Shown: piece by piece, positions 16,629-25,826 of the stretch
Numbering within the stretch: the first letter of the stretch is position 1
How the letters are laid out: the number at the start of each line of letters is the position of its first letter
From: CAVYGN01 sp963796325
GTDB lineage: Bacteria; Spirochaetota; Brevinematia; Brevinematales; JAOACQ01
DNA length: 64,000 bases
Direction of reading: 5' to 3'
NCBI GenBank assembly: GCA_963796325.1
Contig: CAWCLF010000003.1
Coordinates: 496,001-560,000 of the forward strand
Translations under genes and position numbers: made by a program
The notes under the pieces: generated by a model
What the model was told of the DNA's origin: nothing
The model's input: only the letters and a program-made list of their open reading frames with translations
Database searches by the model: none

Positions 16629-17783
16629 TTAGAATTTCTTCCACCTGAACATTTTAAGGGCGGGGTCGCCTTTAAAATTTTTCATGATCAGCAGAAGGTC
16701 GTCCGAGCCGTACCGGGCGGTCAGCGCGTTTGCAATATCGACGGCGACAGTATTTTCAATGACAACTCCGCATGCGGCAACTGCGGTTATATCGGAGCGT
16801 TCTGTTGAAGCGGATTCCGCAGATTTGGTTTTTATATTGACCGACCTCAGCGGGATCATCAGGGTGGGTATGGGTTTCATAACGGACCTGAAAACCACGG
16901 GACTGCCGTTCGTCATGCCGCCTTCTATCCCGCCCGCCCTGTTTGTCTTCCTGTAGTACTTTTGTTCGCTGCCGCTGTAAAAGATCTCGTCGTGCGAGTT
17001 CCTTCCCGAAGTGGAAGCGTACCTGAACCCGTAGCCGAATTCGATCCCCTTTACCGCCTGTATGCCCAGCACCGTCCTTGCGATGTTCGAATCGAGCTTT
17101 TCCCCGAATGTCTGGTAGCTGCCCAGGTACGGAGGCACCGGGAAAATTATCGTTTCGATGATCCCGCCTATGGTATCGCCCTCCATCCTCGCCCCGGCGA
17201 TAAGGGCCTTGATCTTCGCCCCGGTATCTTCGTCGCAGGCGCACCTTAAATCGCTCGAAAGGGACATCGACCTTATTTCATTTATCGAAAGTGAAGACGT
17301 GTCTATCTCGATGCCGCCCCAGTTGACGACGTGAGAAAAGATCCCGATGCCGAATTCCTTCAGGAAAATGCGCGCCACGGCGCCGGCGGCCACCCTGGCG
17401 GATGTCTCACGGGCGCTCGATCTTTCGAGCACCCTGCGGATATCGTCCGTCGAGCCGAATTTATAGGCCCCCGTCAGGTCTGCATGGCCCGGCCTGGGCC
17501 GGAGCACCTTCGGAGGATTTTTATCCTTCCAGTTTTCATAGTCTTTATTCCAGATGACGAGGGTTATCGGGGCGCCGTTCGTGACCCCGTTTATGACGCC
17601 GGCGATTATATCGACCCGGTCTTTTTCGATTTTCATCCTGTCGCCGCGGCCGTATCCCGTCTGCCTTCCGGCAAGCTGGGAATTGATGAAGTCCTCGTCG
17701 ATTTTAAGGTTGGATGGAACTCCTTTAACGGTGACGGTCATGCCCCTGCCATGGGATTCGCCCGATGTTATGTATTCTATCAT
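16629..17783 (-). CDS. aroC: Chorismate synthase
   Basis: Converts 5-enolpyruvylshikimate 3-phosphate to chorismate with reduced FMN, the last shared step to the aromatic amino acids. 384 residues, normal length. Signatures: TSGESHGRGM at the N-terminus, GRGDRM, RPGHADLTGAYKFGSTDDIR, the ERSSARETSARVAAGAVA helix, then GGIEGGMTNG and RSDITAVAACGVV. AGAGGG lies before the ATG. It seems to head a unit with the repeat proteins, although their functions look unrelated. Confidence 0.96.
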   Translation of the reverse strand: MIEYITSGESHGRGMTVTVKGVPSNLKIDEDFINSQLAGRQTGYGRGDRMKIEKDRVDIIAGVINGVTNGAPITLVIWNKDYENWKDKNPPKVLRPRPGHADLTGAYKFGSTDDIRRVLERSSARETSARVAAGAVARIFLKEFGIGIFSHVVNWGGIEIDTSSLSINEIRSMSLSSDLRCACDEDTGAKIKALIAGARMEGDTIGGIIETIIFPVPPYLGSYQTFGEKLDSNIARTVLGIQAVKGIEFGYGFRYASTSGRNSHDEIFYSGSEQKYYRKTNRAGGIEGGMTNGSPVVFRSVMKPIPTLMIPLRSVNIKTKSAESASTERSDITAVAACGVVIENTVAVDIANALTARYGSDDLLLIMKNFKGDPALKMFRWKKF

Positions 17784-17852
17784 AACAAACCCTCTTGTTC
17801 TTAATAATATATCACGGAACTATTTTAATAAAAGGGGCCTATTATATCAATC

Positions 17853-19412
17853 TTAATCGATCCTGTAATGGGCGCCGATGCTTTCACGGTTCGCCCGGGC
17901 ATGCCTTGCGACCAGGAGGCCTGTCTGGACTGCATTGCGCAGTTCGATTATGGATTTCGACACCTTCGTGTCCCGGTAAAAATCTTCGACGTCGACATTG
18001 AGGTTATTCAGGTCGACTATGGCGCGCCTTAGACGCCTGGAACTCCTGACCGCGCCGACATAATTCCACATGATGTTCTTGAGAAGGTTCCAGTCCTGGT
18101 TGATAAGCGCCTGGTCCGCTCCGTCGCTTACGCCGGTATCTATCCAGTCGAGGATATTTGAAAATCCCGGATCCGCCAGGTAATTCTTTTTGTTCTTTGC
18201 TATATATCCGGCGGCCCTTTTACCGAATACCACGCCTTCCAGGAGCGAAGTGCTGGCCAGGCGGTTGGCGCCATGGAGCCCTGTGCATGCGACTTCTCCG
18301 ACCGCGAAAAGCCTCTCGATATTCGTCTTCCCGTTCATGTCGGTAAGGATCCCGCCGCAGGAAAAGTGGAACGCCGGAACGACGGGCAGGGGTTCGAGGG
18401 TAATGTCGAACCCGTAATCGAGGCAGGTCCTGTATATATAAGGGAACCTGTTTTTTATCTTGGCCTGGCCTATGCCCGTAATATCGAGATATACGTATTT
18501 TTCACCGGAATCGAGCATCTCGTTCAAAATTGCTCGTGTCACTATATCCCTTGGCGCGAGGTCTTTCAGGGGATGGTACTTTTCCATGAAGCGGCGTCCG
18601 TTCTTGTCGACGATGACGGCCCCTTCGCCTCTTACCGATTCCGATATGAGGAAATTAGAGGCCTTGGGATGGTACAGGGTCGTCGGATGAAACTGGGTGT
18701 ATTCCATGTTGATGAGCCTGGCGCCCGCCCTGTTTGCCATTGCATATCCGTCGCCCGTTGCCAGGGAAGGGTTCGTTGTATGAAGATAGATCTGCCCCAT
18801 ACCTCCCGTGGCAAGGACCACGACGCCTGAAAGTATTTTAACCACCTGGCCGCTCCTGTTGTCGACGGCATAAACTCCCATTGAAGTGACCGGCTGGTAT
18901 TTCCGGTATTTGTCGAAGGAGTGGTGGTCCAGCGTGATAATATCGATGACGGTGTGGTCGGGCAGAAATGTTATATTTTTGCAGTTTTTAAGGCTTTTTA
19001 TGGCATTTTCCTCGATGCTTTTGCCGGTCGAGTCGAATGCATGGAGGATCCTGCGGGCCGAATGAGCGGCTTCCTCGGTGAGGTCAAGGCGGCCTTCGCC
19101 GTCCCTTGAGAAGTCGACGCTGAAATTTCTGATGAGGACCTCGTCCACGTCGGCTCCGGATTCCCTGGAGATGATAAGGGCCGCCTCGGGATTGGATATG
19201 CCTCCGCCGGCGCTCATGATATCGTTGAACAGGAGCTCCGGCGAATCTTTTTTACCCCTGTAAACAATGCCGCCCTGCGCATAGTAGGTATTGCTCTGTT
19301 CAATGCTTTCGGCCTTGTTAATGAGGGCGACTTTCAGACCTTCTTCTGCAAGGTAGTATGCGCAAACGGACCCGGCAATGCCGCTTCCCACGACTACAGC
19401 GTCGAATTCCAT
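17853..19412 (-). CDS. nadB: L-aspartate oxidase
   Basis: FAD enzyme that oxidises L-aspartate to iminoaspartate in de novo NAD synthesis. 519 residues: the FAD-binding VVVGSGIAGSVCAYYLAEEG near residue 6, NTYYAQGGIV, VVLATGGMGQIY, EYTQFHPTTLYHP, ISESVRGEGAVIVDKNGRRFM, HFSCGGILTD and EVACTGLHGANRLASTSLLEGVVFG, ending with the RELRRAI-like SRRLRRAIVDLNNL helix. GGAGG precedes the ATG. Quinolinate synthase (nadA) and nadC are not in the window. It follows map by 15 bp. Confidence 0.95.
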   Translation of the reverse strand: MEFDAVVVGSGIAGSVCAYYLAEEGLKVALINKAESIEQSNTYYAQGGIVYRGKKDSPELLFNDIMSAGGGISNPEAALIISRESGADVDEVLIRNFSVDFSRDGEGRLDLTEEAAHSARRILHAFDSTGKSIEENAIKSLKNCKNITFLPDHTVIDIITLDHHSFDKYRKYQPVTSMGVYAVDNRSGQVVKILSGVVVLATGGMGQIYLHTTNPSLATGDGYAMANRAGARLINMEYTQFHPTTLYHPKASNFLISESVRGEGAVIVDKNGRRFMEKYHPLKDLAPRDIVTRAILNEMLDSGEKYVYLDITGIGQAKIKNRFPYIYRTCLDYGFDITLEPLPVVPAFHFSCGGILTDMNGKTNIERLFAVGEVACTGLHGANRLASTSLLEGVVFGKRAAGYIAKNKKNYLADPGFSNILDWIDTGVSDGADQALINQDWNLLKNIMWNYVGAVRSSRRLRRAIVDLNNLNVDVEDFYRDTKVSKSIIELRNAVQTGLLVARHARANRESIGAHYRID

Positions 19413-19427
19413 GATTTCCTCCAGTTG

Positions 19428-20195
19428 TCAAAGCCGGGAAAGGATAAGAGGTTCGCCGTCGGTAACGGCAATGGAATGTTCCCAGTGGGCCGCGCATTTA
19501 TTGTCGGCTGTTACGACGGTCCAGCCGTCCTTTAACGTCCTGACCTCGTGCGTGCCGAGCGTTATCATCGGTTCGATGGCCAGGACCATTCCCTTTTTAA
19601 GTTTCGGGCCTTTTCTTTTGGGATCGTAATAATTGATTACGGGAGGCTCTTCGTGCAGGGCCTTCCCCACGCCATGGCCGCAGTAATCGCGGATAATGCC
19701 GTACCCTTTGGGAGAGAGATAAAAAGATATGGCCCTGCCGATTTCGAAGAGGTAATTTCCCTCCCTTGCGGCGTCTATGCCCAGCATCAGGGCCTGGCGG
19801 GTGTCTTCCGACAGTTTTTTTATCTCGGGCTTTACGGTGCCAACAAGGTAAGCGCGGGTGGCGTCGCCGTAATACCCGGACAGTATTGTGCCGATATCGA
19901 TCTTGACTATGTCGCCGTCTTTAAGAATATAGCTGCCGGGGATGCCATGAATAACTTCGCTGTTGACGGAAATGCATGTATCGGCCGGGAAACCGGGAAA
20001 ACGGGGTGAGGGCGTATATCCCTTGAAACTCGATATTGCCCCCTTCGACCGGATGAAATCCGATGCGAGGGAATCCAGCTCGAGAGTTGAAACGCCCGGC
20101 CTGACATAAGGATTGAGATAATCGAACAATTCGGCTATTATGCGGTTGCTCTTCCTGATGTATTCGATTTCAACGCTGGTCTTTAATGAAATCAT
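19428..20195 (-). CDS. map: Type I methionine aminopeptidase
   Basis: Removes the initiator methionine from new proteins. 255 residues. The five metal ligands are visible: Asp100 (KIDIG), Asp111 (GDATR), His174 (CGHGVGKALHE), Glu208 (LAIEPM) and Glu239 (WEHSIAV), with the substrate His near position 83 (VIHGIP). No N-terminal zinc extension is present. The ATG follows the bactofilin stop codon directly (TAGATG), so translation is coupled. Confidence 0.96.
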   Translation of the reverse strand: MISLKTSVEIEYIRKSNRIIAELFDYLNPYVRPGVSTLELDSLASDFIRSKGAISSFKGYTPSPRFPGFPADTCISVNSEVIHGIPGSYILKDGDIVKIDIGTILSGYYGDATRAYLVGTVKPEIKKLSEDTRQALMLGIDAAREGNYLFEIGRAISFYLSPKGYGIIRDYCGHGVGKALHEEPPVINYYDPKRKGPKLKKGMVLAIEPMITLGTHEVRTLKDGWTVVTADNKCAAHWEHSIAVTDGEPLILSRL

Positions 20196-20666
20196 CTATT
20201 TTGCCGGGGCTTCTTTTATCTTCAGGTCGGTTATCTTTTTCTTTTCTTCGTCGAAAATCGCGTCGAAGTTGATCGACGGGCCCGAAGCGTAAGCGTCTTC
20301 GATGATCTTGTCGACGTCCTTCTTCTGCCCGGCAGTGATTGTGATGTTTCCCTTCACCACTACTCCGGGGTCCATGGAGAGCTGGGGAGTCATGATATTC
20401 CCAAGCACCCTTCCCGTCGAAAGGAGCTTCACTTCCTCGAGCGCGTCTATATCGCCCAGAACGATGCCGGCGATCGTCACCTTCTTGGCGCGGATAACTT
20501 CAGTTTTGACTTTTCCCGTCTCGCCTACGTAGAGGTGTTCCTCGGATCTTATCTCCCCCTCGAATTTTCCATCGATCTGAAACGATCCATGAACAAAAAA
20601 TTTCCCCTGGAAAACCGAACCTTCCCCGATCATTGTATTAAGCGGGCCTTCAACTTTTGGCGGCAT
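20196..20666 (-). CDS. Bactofilin family polymer-forming cytoskeletal protein
   Basis: 156 residues with a central bactofilin beta-solenoid (about 14-115): GSVFQGKFFVHGSFQIDGKFEGEI, then VGETGKVKTEVIRAKKVTIAGIVLGDI and STGRVLGNIMTPQLSMDPGVVVKGNI. The tails are short and charged. Bactofilins form membrane-associated filaments that position wall enzymes and other proteins. A strong ribosome site AAGGAGG and a promoter precede it. It begins the bactofilin-map-nadB transcript. Confidence 0.9.
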   Translation of the reverse strand: MPPKVEGPLNTMIGEGSVFQGKFFVHGSFQIDGKFEGEIRSEEHLYVGETGKVKTEVIRAKKVTIAGIVLGDIDALEEVKLLSTGRVLGNIMTPQLSMDPGVVVKGNITITAGQKKDVDKIIEDAYASGPSINFDAIFDEEKKKITDLKIKEAPAK

Positions 20667-20704
20667 ATCAACCTCCTTGCCGGAACCCTTGCATACCCGA
20701 TATG

Positions 20705-20733
20705 ATTATAACATAAAAAAAAATTCGCGTTAA
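20705..20733 (-). promoter_or_regulatory. Sigma70-type promoter of the bactofilin operon
   Basis: Minus-strand TTAACG (20728-20733) and TATAAT (20705-20710) are 17 bp apart, about 39 bp before the bactofilin ATG. The spacer contains a run of nine A/T pairs. Confidence 0.6.
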
Positions 20734-20738
20734 GTTTT

Positions 20739-21581
20739 TCAAAGACTTCCGACTTTTTCCCTGAACCGGGGCAGAATTCTTTCGGCGTCTTCAAGGCTTA
20801 TCCCGAAGCGCCCGATTTCATCCGATTCGTCGTCGCCGTGGAAATCGCTCCCGGCCGTTAAGATCAGCTTTTTTGAATATTCTTCCGCAATCCTTGCCGA
20901 GAACCCTTTTGAAATCCTGGGATGCATATATTCTATCCCGGCAAGGCCCGCCGATATCATCCTGTCCACGCATCCCCATTTGTCCCCTGATTTGAGAAAG
21001 ACCGGATGCGCAAGAACGGGAACGCCTCCCGCACTTTTAACGGCGGATATGACATCGTACGTTCCGACTTCCTTTCTCTCGATGTTGCAGGGACGCCCTT
21101 CGCCCAGGTATTTTTCGAACGCTTCGCGGACGCTTCCGGTATATTTCAGCCGGACCATTTCACGGGCTATGTGCATTCTTCCTACAGGCTTGCTGGACCT
21201 CTGCAGGAGCGCTTCGAGAGGAATATCGATATGGTATTTTTTAAGACATTCCAGTATACGTCCGGCCCTCTTTTTGCGTCCCCTTCTGAATTCCTCAAGA
21301 AATCCGTCCATTTCCCTGTACGATTCGCCTGAAAAATATCCCAGGATATGGGTTTCGCCGGTATCCGCGTTATAGGTGGAAAATTCGCATCCCGCTATAA
21401 AATAGATCGGCGGCGTGAAACGTTTTATGGCTCTGAGGCAGGCGCCGACGCCTTCGAAGGTGTCATGATCGGTCAGGGCGAATCCGCCCAGGTTTTTATG
21501 AACCGCCGTATTAACGATCTCTTCAGGACTGTAAAGGCCGTCGGAAAGGACGGAATGAACATGAAGATCTGCAATTTTCAA
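20739..21581 (-). CDS. PHP-domain phosphoesterase (RNase AM / TrpH-like)
   Basis: 280 residues of the PHP metal-dependent phosphoesterase fold. Motifs: DLHVHSVLSDG at the N-terminus, ALTDHDT, AGCEFST, HILGYF, RMHIAREM, VLAHPVF and TAGSDFHGDD. Relatives hydrolyse 3',5'-nucleoside bisphosphates or trim the 5' end of 5S rRNA. The frame starts at a TTG with AAGGAG 8 nt upstream; no ATG lies nearby that would keep DLHVHS. It stands alone before the bactofilin promoter. Confidence 0.88.
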   Translation of the reverse strand: MKIADLHVHSVLSDGLYSPEEIVNTAVHKNLGGFALTDHDTFEGVGACLRAIKRFTPPIYFIAGCEFSTYNADTGETHILGYFSGESYREMDGFLEEFRRGRKKRAGRILECLKKYHIDIPLEALLQRSSKPVGRMHIAREMVRLKYTGSVREAFEKYLGEGRPCNIERKEVGTYDVISAVKSAGGVPVLAHPVFLKSGDKWGCVDRMISAGLAGIEYMHPRISKGFSARIAEEYSKKLILTAGSDFHGDDESDEIGRFGISLEDAERILPRFREKVGSL

Positions 21582-21640
21582 TTCGGCAACTCCTTAACAG
21601 TATTTTACGGTCTTACCTGAAATTAATCAAGTAATACCTT

Positions 21641-22036
21641 TTATTGATCCCTGAAATACACCTCTAGCGGTTTAAAATAAAATTCTTCCCACCCCTTCCT
21701 GTATTCCTCCCCCTGGCCTTCGGGAATTTCAGTATGCTTCAGGGTCAGCAAGGTATCTTTGCCCTTTTCTTCAAGGGTTATTTCAAGTTTTGAATCCGGG
21801 CTCTCGATCGGGAATTCGGTTGTCCGCCATGCCTGGACGATCCGGGCGAAGGGTTCAAGCTCGAGCGTGGTTCCCATGATGTAGCCGTCCCAGGCTTTGA
21901 ATTTTCCGCCTGCTTCAGGGACGATTTCGGCGGGCGATCCCGTGAATCCCGAATGTTCGCCGCTGTCCAGCCATGCTTTGTAAATCCGTTCGGCGCTTGC
22001 CGGAATCCTGACCGACAACTCAATGGATTCTTTCAT
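21641..22036 (-). CDS. SRPBCC / AHSA1-type protein
   Basis: 131 residues of the START/Bet v1-like helix-grip fold: IPASAERIYKAWLDSGEHSGFTG, GGKFKAWDGYIMGTTLELEPFARIVQAWR, then a C-terminal helix GWEEFYFKPLEVYF. It belongs to the Activator of Hsp90 ATPase homologue 1-like family. In bacteria the ligand is mostly unknown. GGAGG stands 4 nt before the ATG. No operon partner is apparent. Confidence 0.85.
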   Translation of the reverse strand: MKESIELSVRIPASAERIYKAWLDSGEHSGFTGSPAEIVPEAGGKFKAWDGYIMGTTLELEPFARIVQAWRTTEFPIESPDSKLEITLEEKGKDTLLTLKHTEIPEGQGEEYRKGWEEFYFKPLEVYFRDQ

Positions 22037-22117
22037 AATGCCTCCGACATTGGTTTTATTAAAACAAGCTTATATTAAAGTAACTATCGCGGGATAAAAT
22101 ATCAAATCCGCTAGATC

Positions 22118-22212
22118 TGACGGTAGTCGTCAGTCGTCAGTCTGCAGTCGACGGTCGGCAGTGGATAGTTTATAATGTCGACTTTCGACTGCCGACTGCT
22201 GACTTTCGACTG
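22118..22212. repeat. Heptamer repeat locus 3 (inverted arms)
   Basis: The left arm is CAGTCNN units (22130-22172) and the right arm is GACTKNN units (22180-22212), e.g. GACTTTC GACTGCC GACTGCT GACTTTC GACTG. A short A+T-rich centre separates them. The arms can pair into a long imperfect hairpin between two divergent genes. Confidence 0.75.
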
Positions 22213-22218
22213 AATAAG

Positions 22219-22247
22219 TTGAAAGTTCGGGGTTCAGGATTTAAAAT
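22219..22247 (+). promoter_or_regulatory. Sigma70-type promoter of leuS
   Basis: TTGAAA (22219-22224) and TAAAAT (22242-22247) are separated by 17 bp, about 32 bp before the leuS start. It follows directly after the heptamer repeat. Confidence 0.6.
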
Positions 22248-22279
22248 ATTAAATTGCCTGTGTTTGAAGGAGCCGGCTT

Positions 22280-24718
22280 ATGGAAAGGATCTATGATTTT
22301 TTAAGCATTGAAAAAAAATGGCGGGAATTCTGGGACTCTGAAAAGACTTTCAGGGTGACCGAGGATCCCTCGTACCCCGATGAGAAACGGCTGTATGTAC
22401 TCGACATGTTTCCGTACCCTTCGGGTTCCGGCCTGCATGTCGGGCATCCCGAAGGATATACGGCCACCGATATTTATACGCGCTTCAAGCGCCTTCAGGG
22501 CTACAACGTTCTTCATCCCATGGGTTTCGATTCCTTCGGGCTTCCGGCGGAGAATTACGCCATAGAGAAGGGTACGCATCCGGCTGTAATAACCGTTGAA
22601 AATATAGACCGCTTCAGGAACCAGATAAAGTCCCTGGGGTTCTCCTACGACTGGGACCGCGAGGTTTCTACGTCGAGCCCCGATTACTATAAATGGACTC
22701 AGTGGATATTTCTCCAGCTTTTTAAAAAGGGTCTCGCATACGAAGCGGATATGCCGATCAACTGGTGCCCCCACTGCCTGACCGGGCTGGCAAACGAGGA
22801 AGTCAGCGACGGGAAGTGCGACAGGTGTTCGACCCCGATCGAGAGGCGGAGGATCAGGCAATGGATTTTAAAAATAACCGCATACGCCGAAAGGCTCCTT
22901 CTTGACCTCTCTCTCCTCGACTGGCCTGAACCCATCAAGCTCATGCAGGAAAACTGGATAGGAAAGAGCGAGGGGGCCGAGGTCGACTTCAGGGTCGACG
23001 GGATGGAGGATCTTATCCGTGTTTATACGACAAGGCCCGATACGCTTTTCGGGGCCACGTACATGGTCCTGGCGCCCGAGCATCCGCTTGTGGAGAAGAT
23101 AACTGCCCCCGGGAATTCGGATGATGTCGAAATATATATTAATAAAACAGTGTCGAAATCCGAACTGCAGAGGACCGAACTCAACAAGGAAAAAACGGGC
23201 GTTTTTACCGGAGCCTATGCCGTGAACCCTGTAAACGGCGCCAAAATACCAATCTGGATAGCAGATTACGTATTGTGGGGCTACGGTACGGGCGCTATCA
23301 TGGCAGTGCCTGCACATGACGAACGCGATTTCGAATTTGCAAAAAAATTCTCCCTTTCCATTGTCCAGGTCGTATCCGGGGACGGGAGCGTTTATCCTGC
23401 GGTCCGGCCCGAAACGGAAGATGGCATTTCCGTCAATTCCGGGGAATTCAGCGGCATGAAGACTGCCGCCTGCAAAAAAGCTATTACCGAATGGCTTGCA
23501 AAAAGGGGCCTGGGCCAGAGCAAGGTTAACTACAAGCTTAGAGACTGGGTATTTTCACGGCAGAGGTACTGGGGAGAACCGATACCCGTCGTGCACTGCG
23601 AAAATTGCGGGATAGTCCCGATCGATGAAAAAGAACTTCCCCTCAGGCTGCCCGAAGTCAAATCATACAAACCGACGGGCACGGGGGAGTCGCCGCTTGC
23701 CGGCATCGAAGAGTGGGTAAATACAAAATGTCCGAAATGCGGGGGCCGGGCCCGGCGGGAAACCAACACAATGCCACAGTGGGCCGGAAGTTCCTGGTAT
23801 TATATAAGGTTCACCGATCCGCATAACGACAAGGCCCCGGCCGACGCCGCCAATATCAGGTACTGGCTGCCGGTCGACCTTTATATAGGCGGAGCCGAGC
23901 ATGCGGTTCTGCATCTGTTGTATGCGCGGTTCTGGCATAAATTCCTGTTCGATATCGGCGTCGTCAATACGCCGGAGCCGTTCATGTCGCTCAAGAACCA
24001 GGGTATGATTTTAGGCGAGAACGGCGAAAAGATGTCCAAGTCGCGGGGCAACGTTGTCAACCCGGACGATGTGGTAAATGAATACGGGGCCGACACTCTC
24101 AGGATTTACGAGATGTTCCTGGGGCCGCTTGCTTCGGATAAGCCATGGAACATGCAGAGCATAATCGGGATCAAGAGGTTCCTCGACAAGGCCTGGAAGC
24201 TTTTCGAAAAAAATACGGCTGATGATGCGCCCGTGCCTCTTGAGCTTTTAAAACTCCGGCACAGGACAGTCAAAACGGTTGCCGAAAAGATAGACGCCCT
24301 TGAATTCAACACTGCAGTAAGCTCGCTGATGATATTTGTCAACGCGCTTTCAAGGGAGGATGTGCTCAACAGGCCGCTCCTCCGCGATTTCACTGTCATT
24401 CTTCACCCGTTCGCCCCCTTTATTACCGAAGAAATGTGGGAGATCTGCGGGGAGAAGCCTTCCGTATCGGCCGCTGCATGGCCGGAATACGATCCGGAAA
24501 TGATAAGAGAGGATTTCATAGCCATTGCCGTCCAGGAAAACGGGAAGCTCCGCGACACGGTCCGGATGCCGGCCGGTGTATCCGCCGATGAAATGATAAA
24601 ACAGGCCATGGAGAGTAAAAAAGTGAAACTTGCGCTGGAAAATAAAGAAGTGGTGAAGATAATACCGGTGCCGGGCAGGGTCGTAAATATCGTGACGAAA
24701 CCCATGACAGGCAAATAA
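22280..24718 (+). CDS. leuS: Leucyl-tRNA synthetase
   Basis: Class I synthetase charging tRNA-Leu. 812 residues, normal bacterial size. The HIGH motif is HVGH at 53-56 after YPSGSGL, the KMSKS motif is at 584-588, and the editing domain contains YTTRPDTLFGATYMVLAPEHP. Two zinc-type cysteine pairs occur: CPHC..CDRC around 165-185, and CENC..CPKC around 440-485. AAGGAG lies upstream of the ATG. It has its own promoter. I see no leader peptide or T-box in front. Confidence 0.97.
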   Translation: MERIYDFLSIEKKWREFWDSEKTFRVTEDPSYPDEKRLYVLDMFPYPSGSGLHVGHPEGYTATDIYTRFKRLQGYNVLHPMGFDSFGLPAENYAIEKGTHPAVITVENIDRFRNQIKSLGFSYDWDREVSTSSPDYYKWTQWIFLQLFKKGLAYEADMPINWCPHCLTGLANEEVSDGKCDRCSTPIERRRIRQWILKITAYAERLLLDLSLLDWPEPIKLMQENWIGKSEGAEVDFRVDGMEDLIRVYTTRPDTLFGATYMVLAPEHPLVEKITAPGNSDDVEIYINKTVSKSELQRTELNKEKTGVFTGAYAVNPVNGAKIPIWIADYVLWGYGTGAIMAVPAHDERDFEFAKKFSLSIVQVVSGDGSVYPAVRPETEDGISVNSGEFSGMKTAACKKAITEWLAKRGLGQSKVNYKLRDWVFSRQRYWGEPIPVVHCENCGIVPIDEKELPLRLPEVKSYKPTGTGESPLAGIEEWVNTKCPKCGGRARRETNTMPQWAGSSWYYIRFTDPHNDKAPADAANIRYWLPVDLYIGGAEHAVLHLLYARFWHKFLFDIGVVNTPEPFMSLKNQGMILGENGEKMSKSRGNVVNPDDVVNEYGADTLRIYEMFLGPLASDKPWNMQSIIGIKRFLDKAWKLFEKNTADDAPVPLELLKLRHRTVKTVAEKIDALEFNTAVSSLMIFVNALSREDVLNRPLLRDFTVILHPFAPFITEEMWEICGEKPSVSAAAWPEYDPEMIREDFIAIAVQENGKLRDTVRMPAGVSADEMIKQAMESKKVKLALENKEVVKIIPVPGRVVNIVTKPMTGK

Positions 24719-24723
24719 AAAAT

Positions 24724-24753
24724 TTGACATCACCGGTTTCAAAATGCTATCAT
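24724..24753 (+). promoter_or_regulatory. Sigma70-type promoter of the HD-domain gene
   Basis: A consensus TTGACA (24724-24729), 18-bp spacer and TATCAT (24748-24753). It lies right after the leuS stop codon and 50 bp before the next ATG. Confidence 0.7.
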
Positions 24754-24803
24754 ATTTTCGAGTTAATAAATGACGTTTAATAAATAATTCAGGGAGAGTC
24801 GTT

Positions 24804-25727
24804 ATGGATCAGAATAAGGAAGCGGTGCAGCTTTCCCGTCTTCTGAAAAGCCCTGCACCACAGCATGTAATCTCGGAAGTCAAAAAGATTTTCCAGTACT
24901 CCTACCCGTCACATTCCTTCTCGAAAATCCTGAGTAATTTCAAGAATATCGTCAATCTCTTCGACGGGAAATTCCCCGGATACCAGGCCTGCAATACTAT
25001 GTACCACAATCTCGGCCATACGCTGGACGCCCTGCTGGCCGCAGCCCGCCTTGCCGACGGCTACAACCTTTCGTCCGGAAACATGAGCTGCGAAACCATG
25101 GTAGACCTTCTTCAGGCAGCCCTCTTCCACGATACGGGTTATATACTCGAGGACTGGGACAGGACCGGGACCGGCGCCAAGTACACGAAAAGCCATGTCG
25201 AAAGAAGCATGATGTTCATTCAGAAGAACAGGCCTGCCCTCCAGCTTGACAGCAGGGAAGTCGCCGTTATATCGAGGATAATTTCCTGCACGGGGCTCCA
25301 GGTAAACTGGAAGGATATCCCCTTTAACAGCCGGGACGAGGAGATAGCGGGCGCGATACTCGGTACGGCCGACCTTTTAGGCCAGATGTCCGACAGGTTT
25401 TACCTTGAAAAACTGCACTACCTTTACGACGAATTCAGGGAAGCCGGCATACAGGGATATGATACCGAATTCGATATAATACAGAAAACTGCGTTTTTCT
25501 ACAAGATGACGACCGACAGGTTTTCAAGCGATCTTATGAACGTAAACGAGTATGCGAAGGTTCATTTCAGGGCGAGGTTCGGGATGGATTCCAACCTCTA
25601 CATGGAATCGATATCCAGGCACATCGATTACCTGAAGGGAATCATCGAGGACAGCACTTCGAACTTCAGGAACAAGCTCAAGCGGAAAGCTGCCTATATA
25701 CCTCTTTATTACAGCCAGGCGCACTGA
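24804..25727 (+). CDS. HD-domain metal-dependent phosphohydrolase
   Basis: 307 residues with metal-binding histidines at 68 and 72 (YHNLGHTLD), the HD pair at 109-110 (LFHDTGY), a later histidine in KSHVERSM and Asp in LGTADLLGQMSD. This pattern fits HD/PDEase proteins acting on cyclic or other nucleotides. The substrate is unknown. GGGAGAG lies 5 nt before the ATG, and a strong promoter precedes it. The C-terminal part (after about residue 230) is helical without a known domain. Confidence 0.8.
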   Translation: MDQNKEAVQLSRLLKSPAPQHVISEVKKIFQYSYPSHSFSKILSNFKNIVNLFDGKFPGYQACNTMYHNLGHTLDALLAAARLADGYNLSSGNMSCETMVDLLQAALFHDTGYILEDWDRTGTGAKYTKSHVERSMMFIQKNRPALQLDSREVAVISRIISCTGLQVNWKDIPFNSRDEEIAGAILGTADLLGQMSDRFYLEKLHYLYDEFREAGIQGYDTEFDIIQKTAFFYKMTTDRFSSDLMNVNEYAKVHFRARFGMDSNLYMESISRHIDYLKGIIEDSTSNFRNKLKRKAAYIPLYYSQAH

Positions 25728-25732
25728 CGTCT

Positions 25733-25794
25733 GTCGGCAATCGAAAGTCGGCAGTCGACAGTCAACTTCAGTCAAGAGTCGAGAGTCGAGAGTG
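25733..25794. repeat. Heptamer repeat locus 4, left arm (CAGTCNN/GAGTCNN)
   Basis: Units such as CAGTCGA, CAGTCAA and GAGTCGA follow the HD-domain gene. The complementary arm lies at 25848-25874, about 53 bp away, inside the end of trpS. Confidence 0.7.
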
Positions 25795-25826
25795 ACATTT
25801 GCCGGTAAATAATTGCCGGTTGTTTG

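Noticed and set aside
22037..22279. T-box or leader-peptide control of leuS
   Set aside because: Only the heptamer array and a plain promoter are visible; no leucine codon run or T-box sequence.
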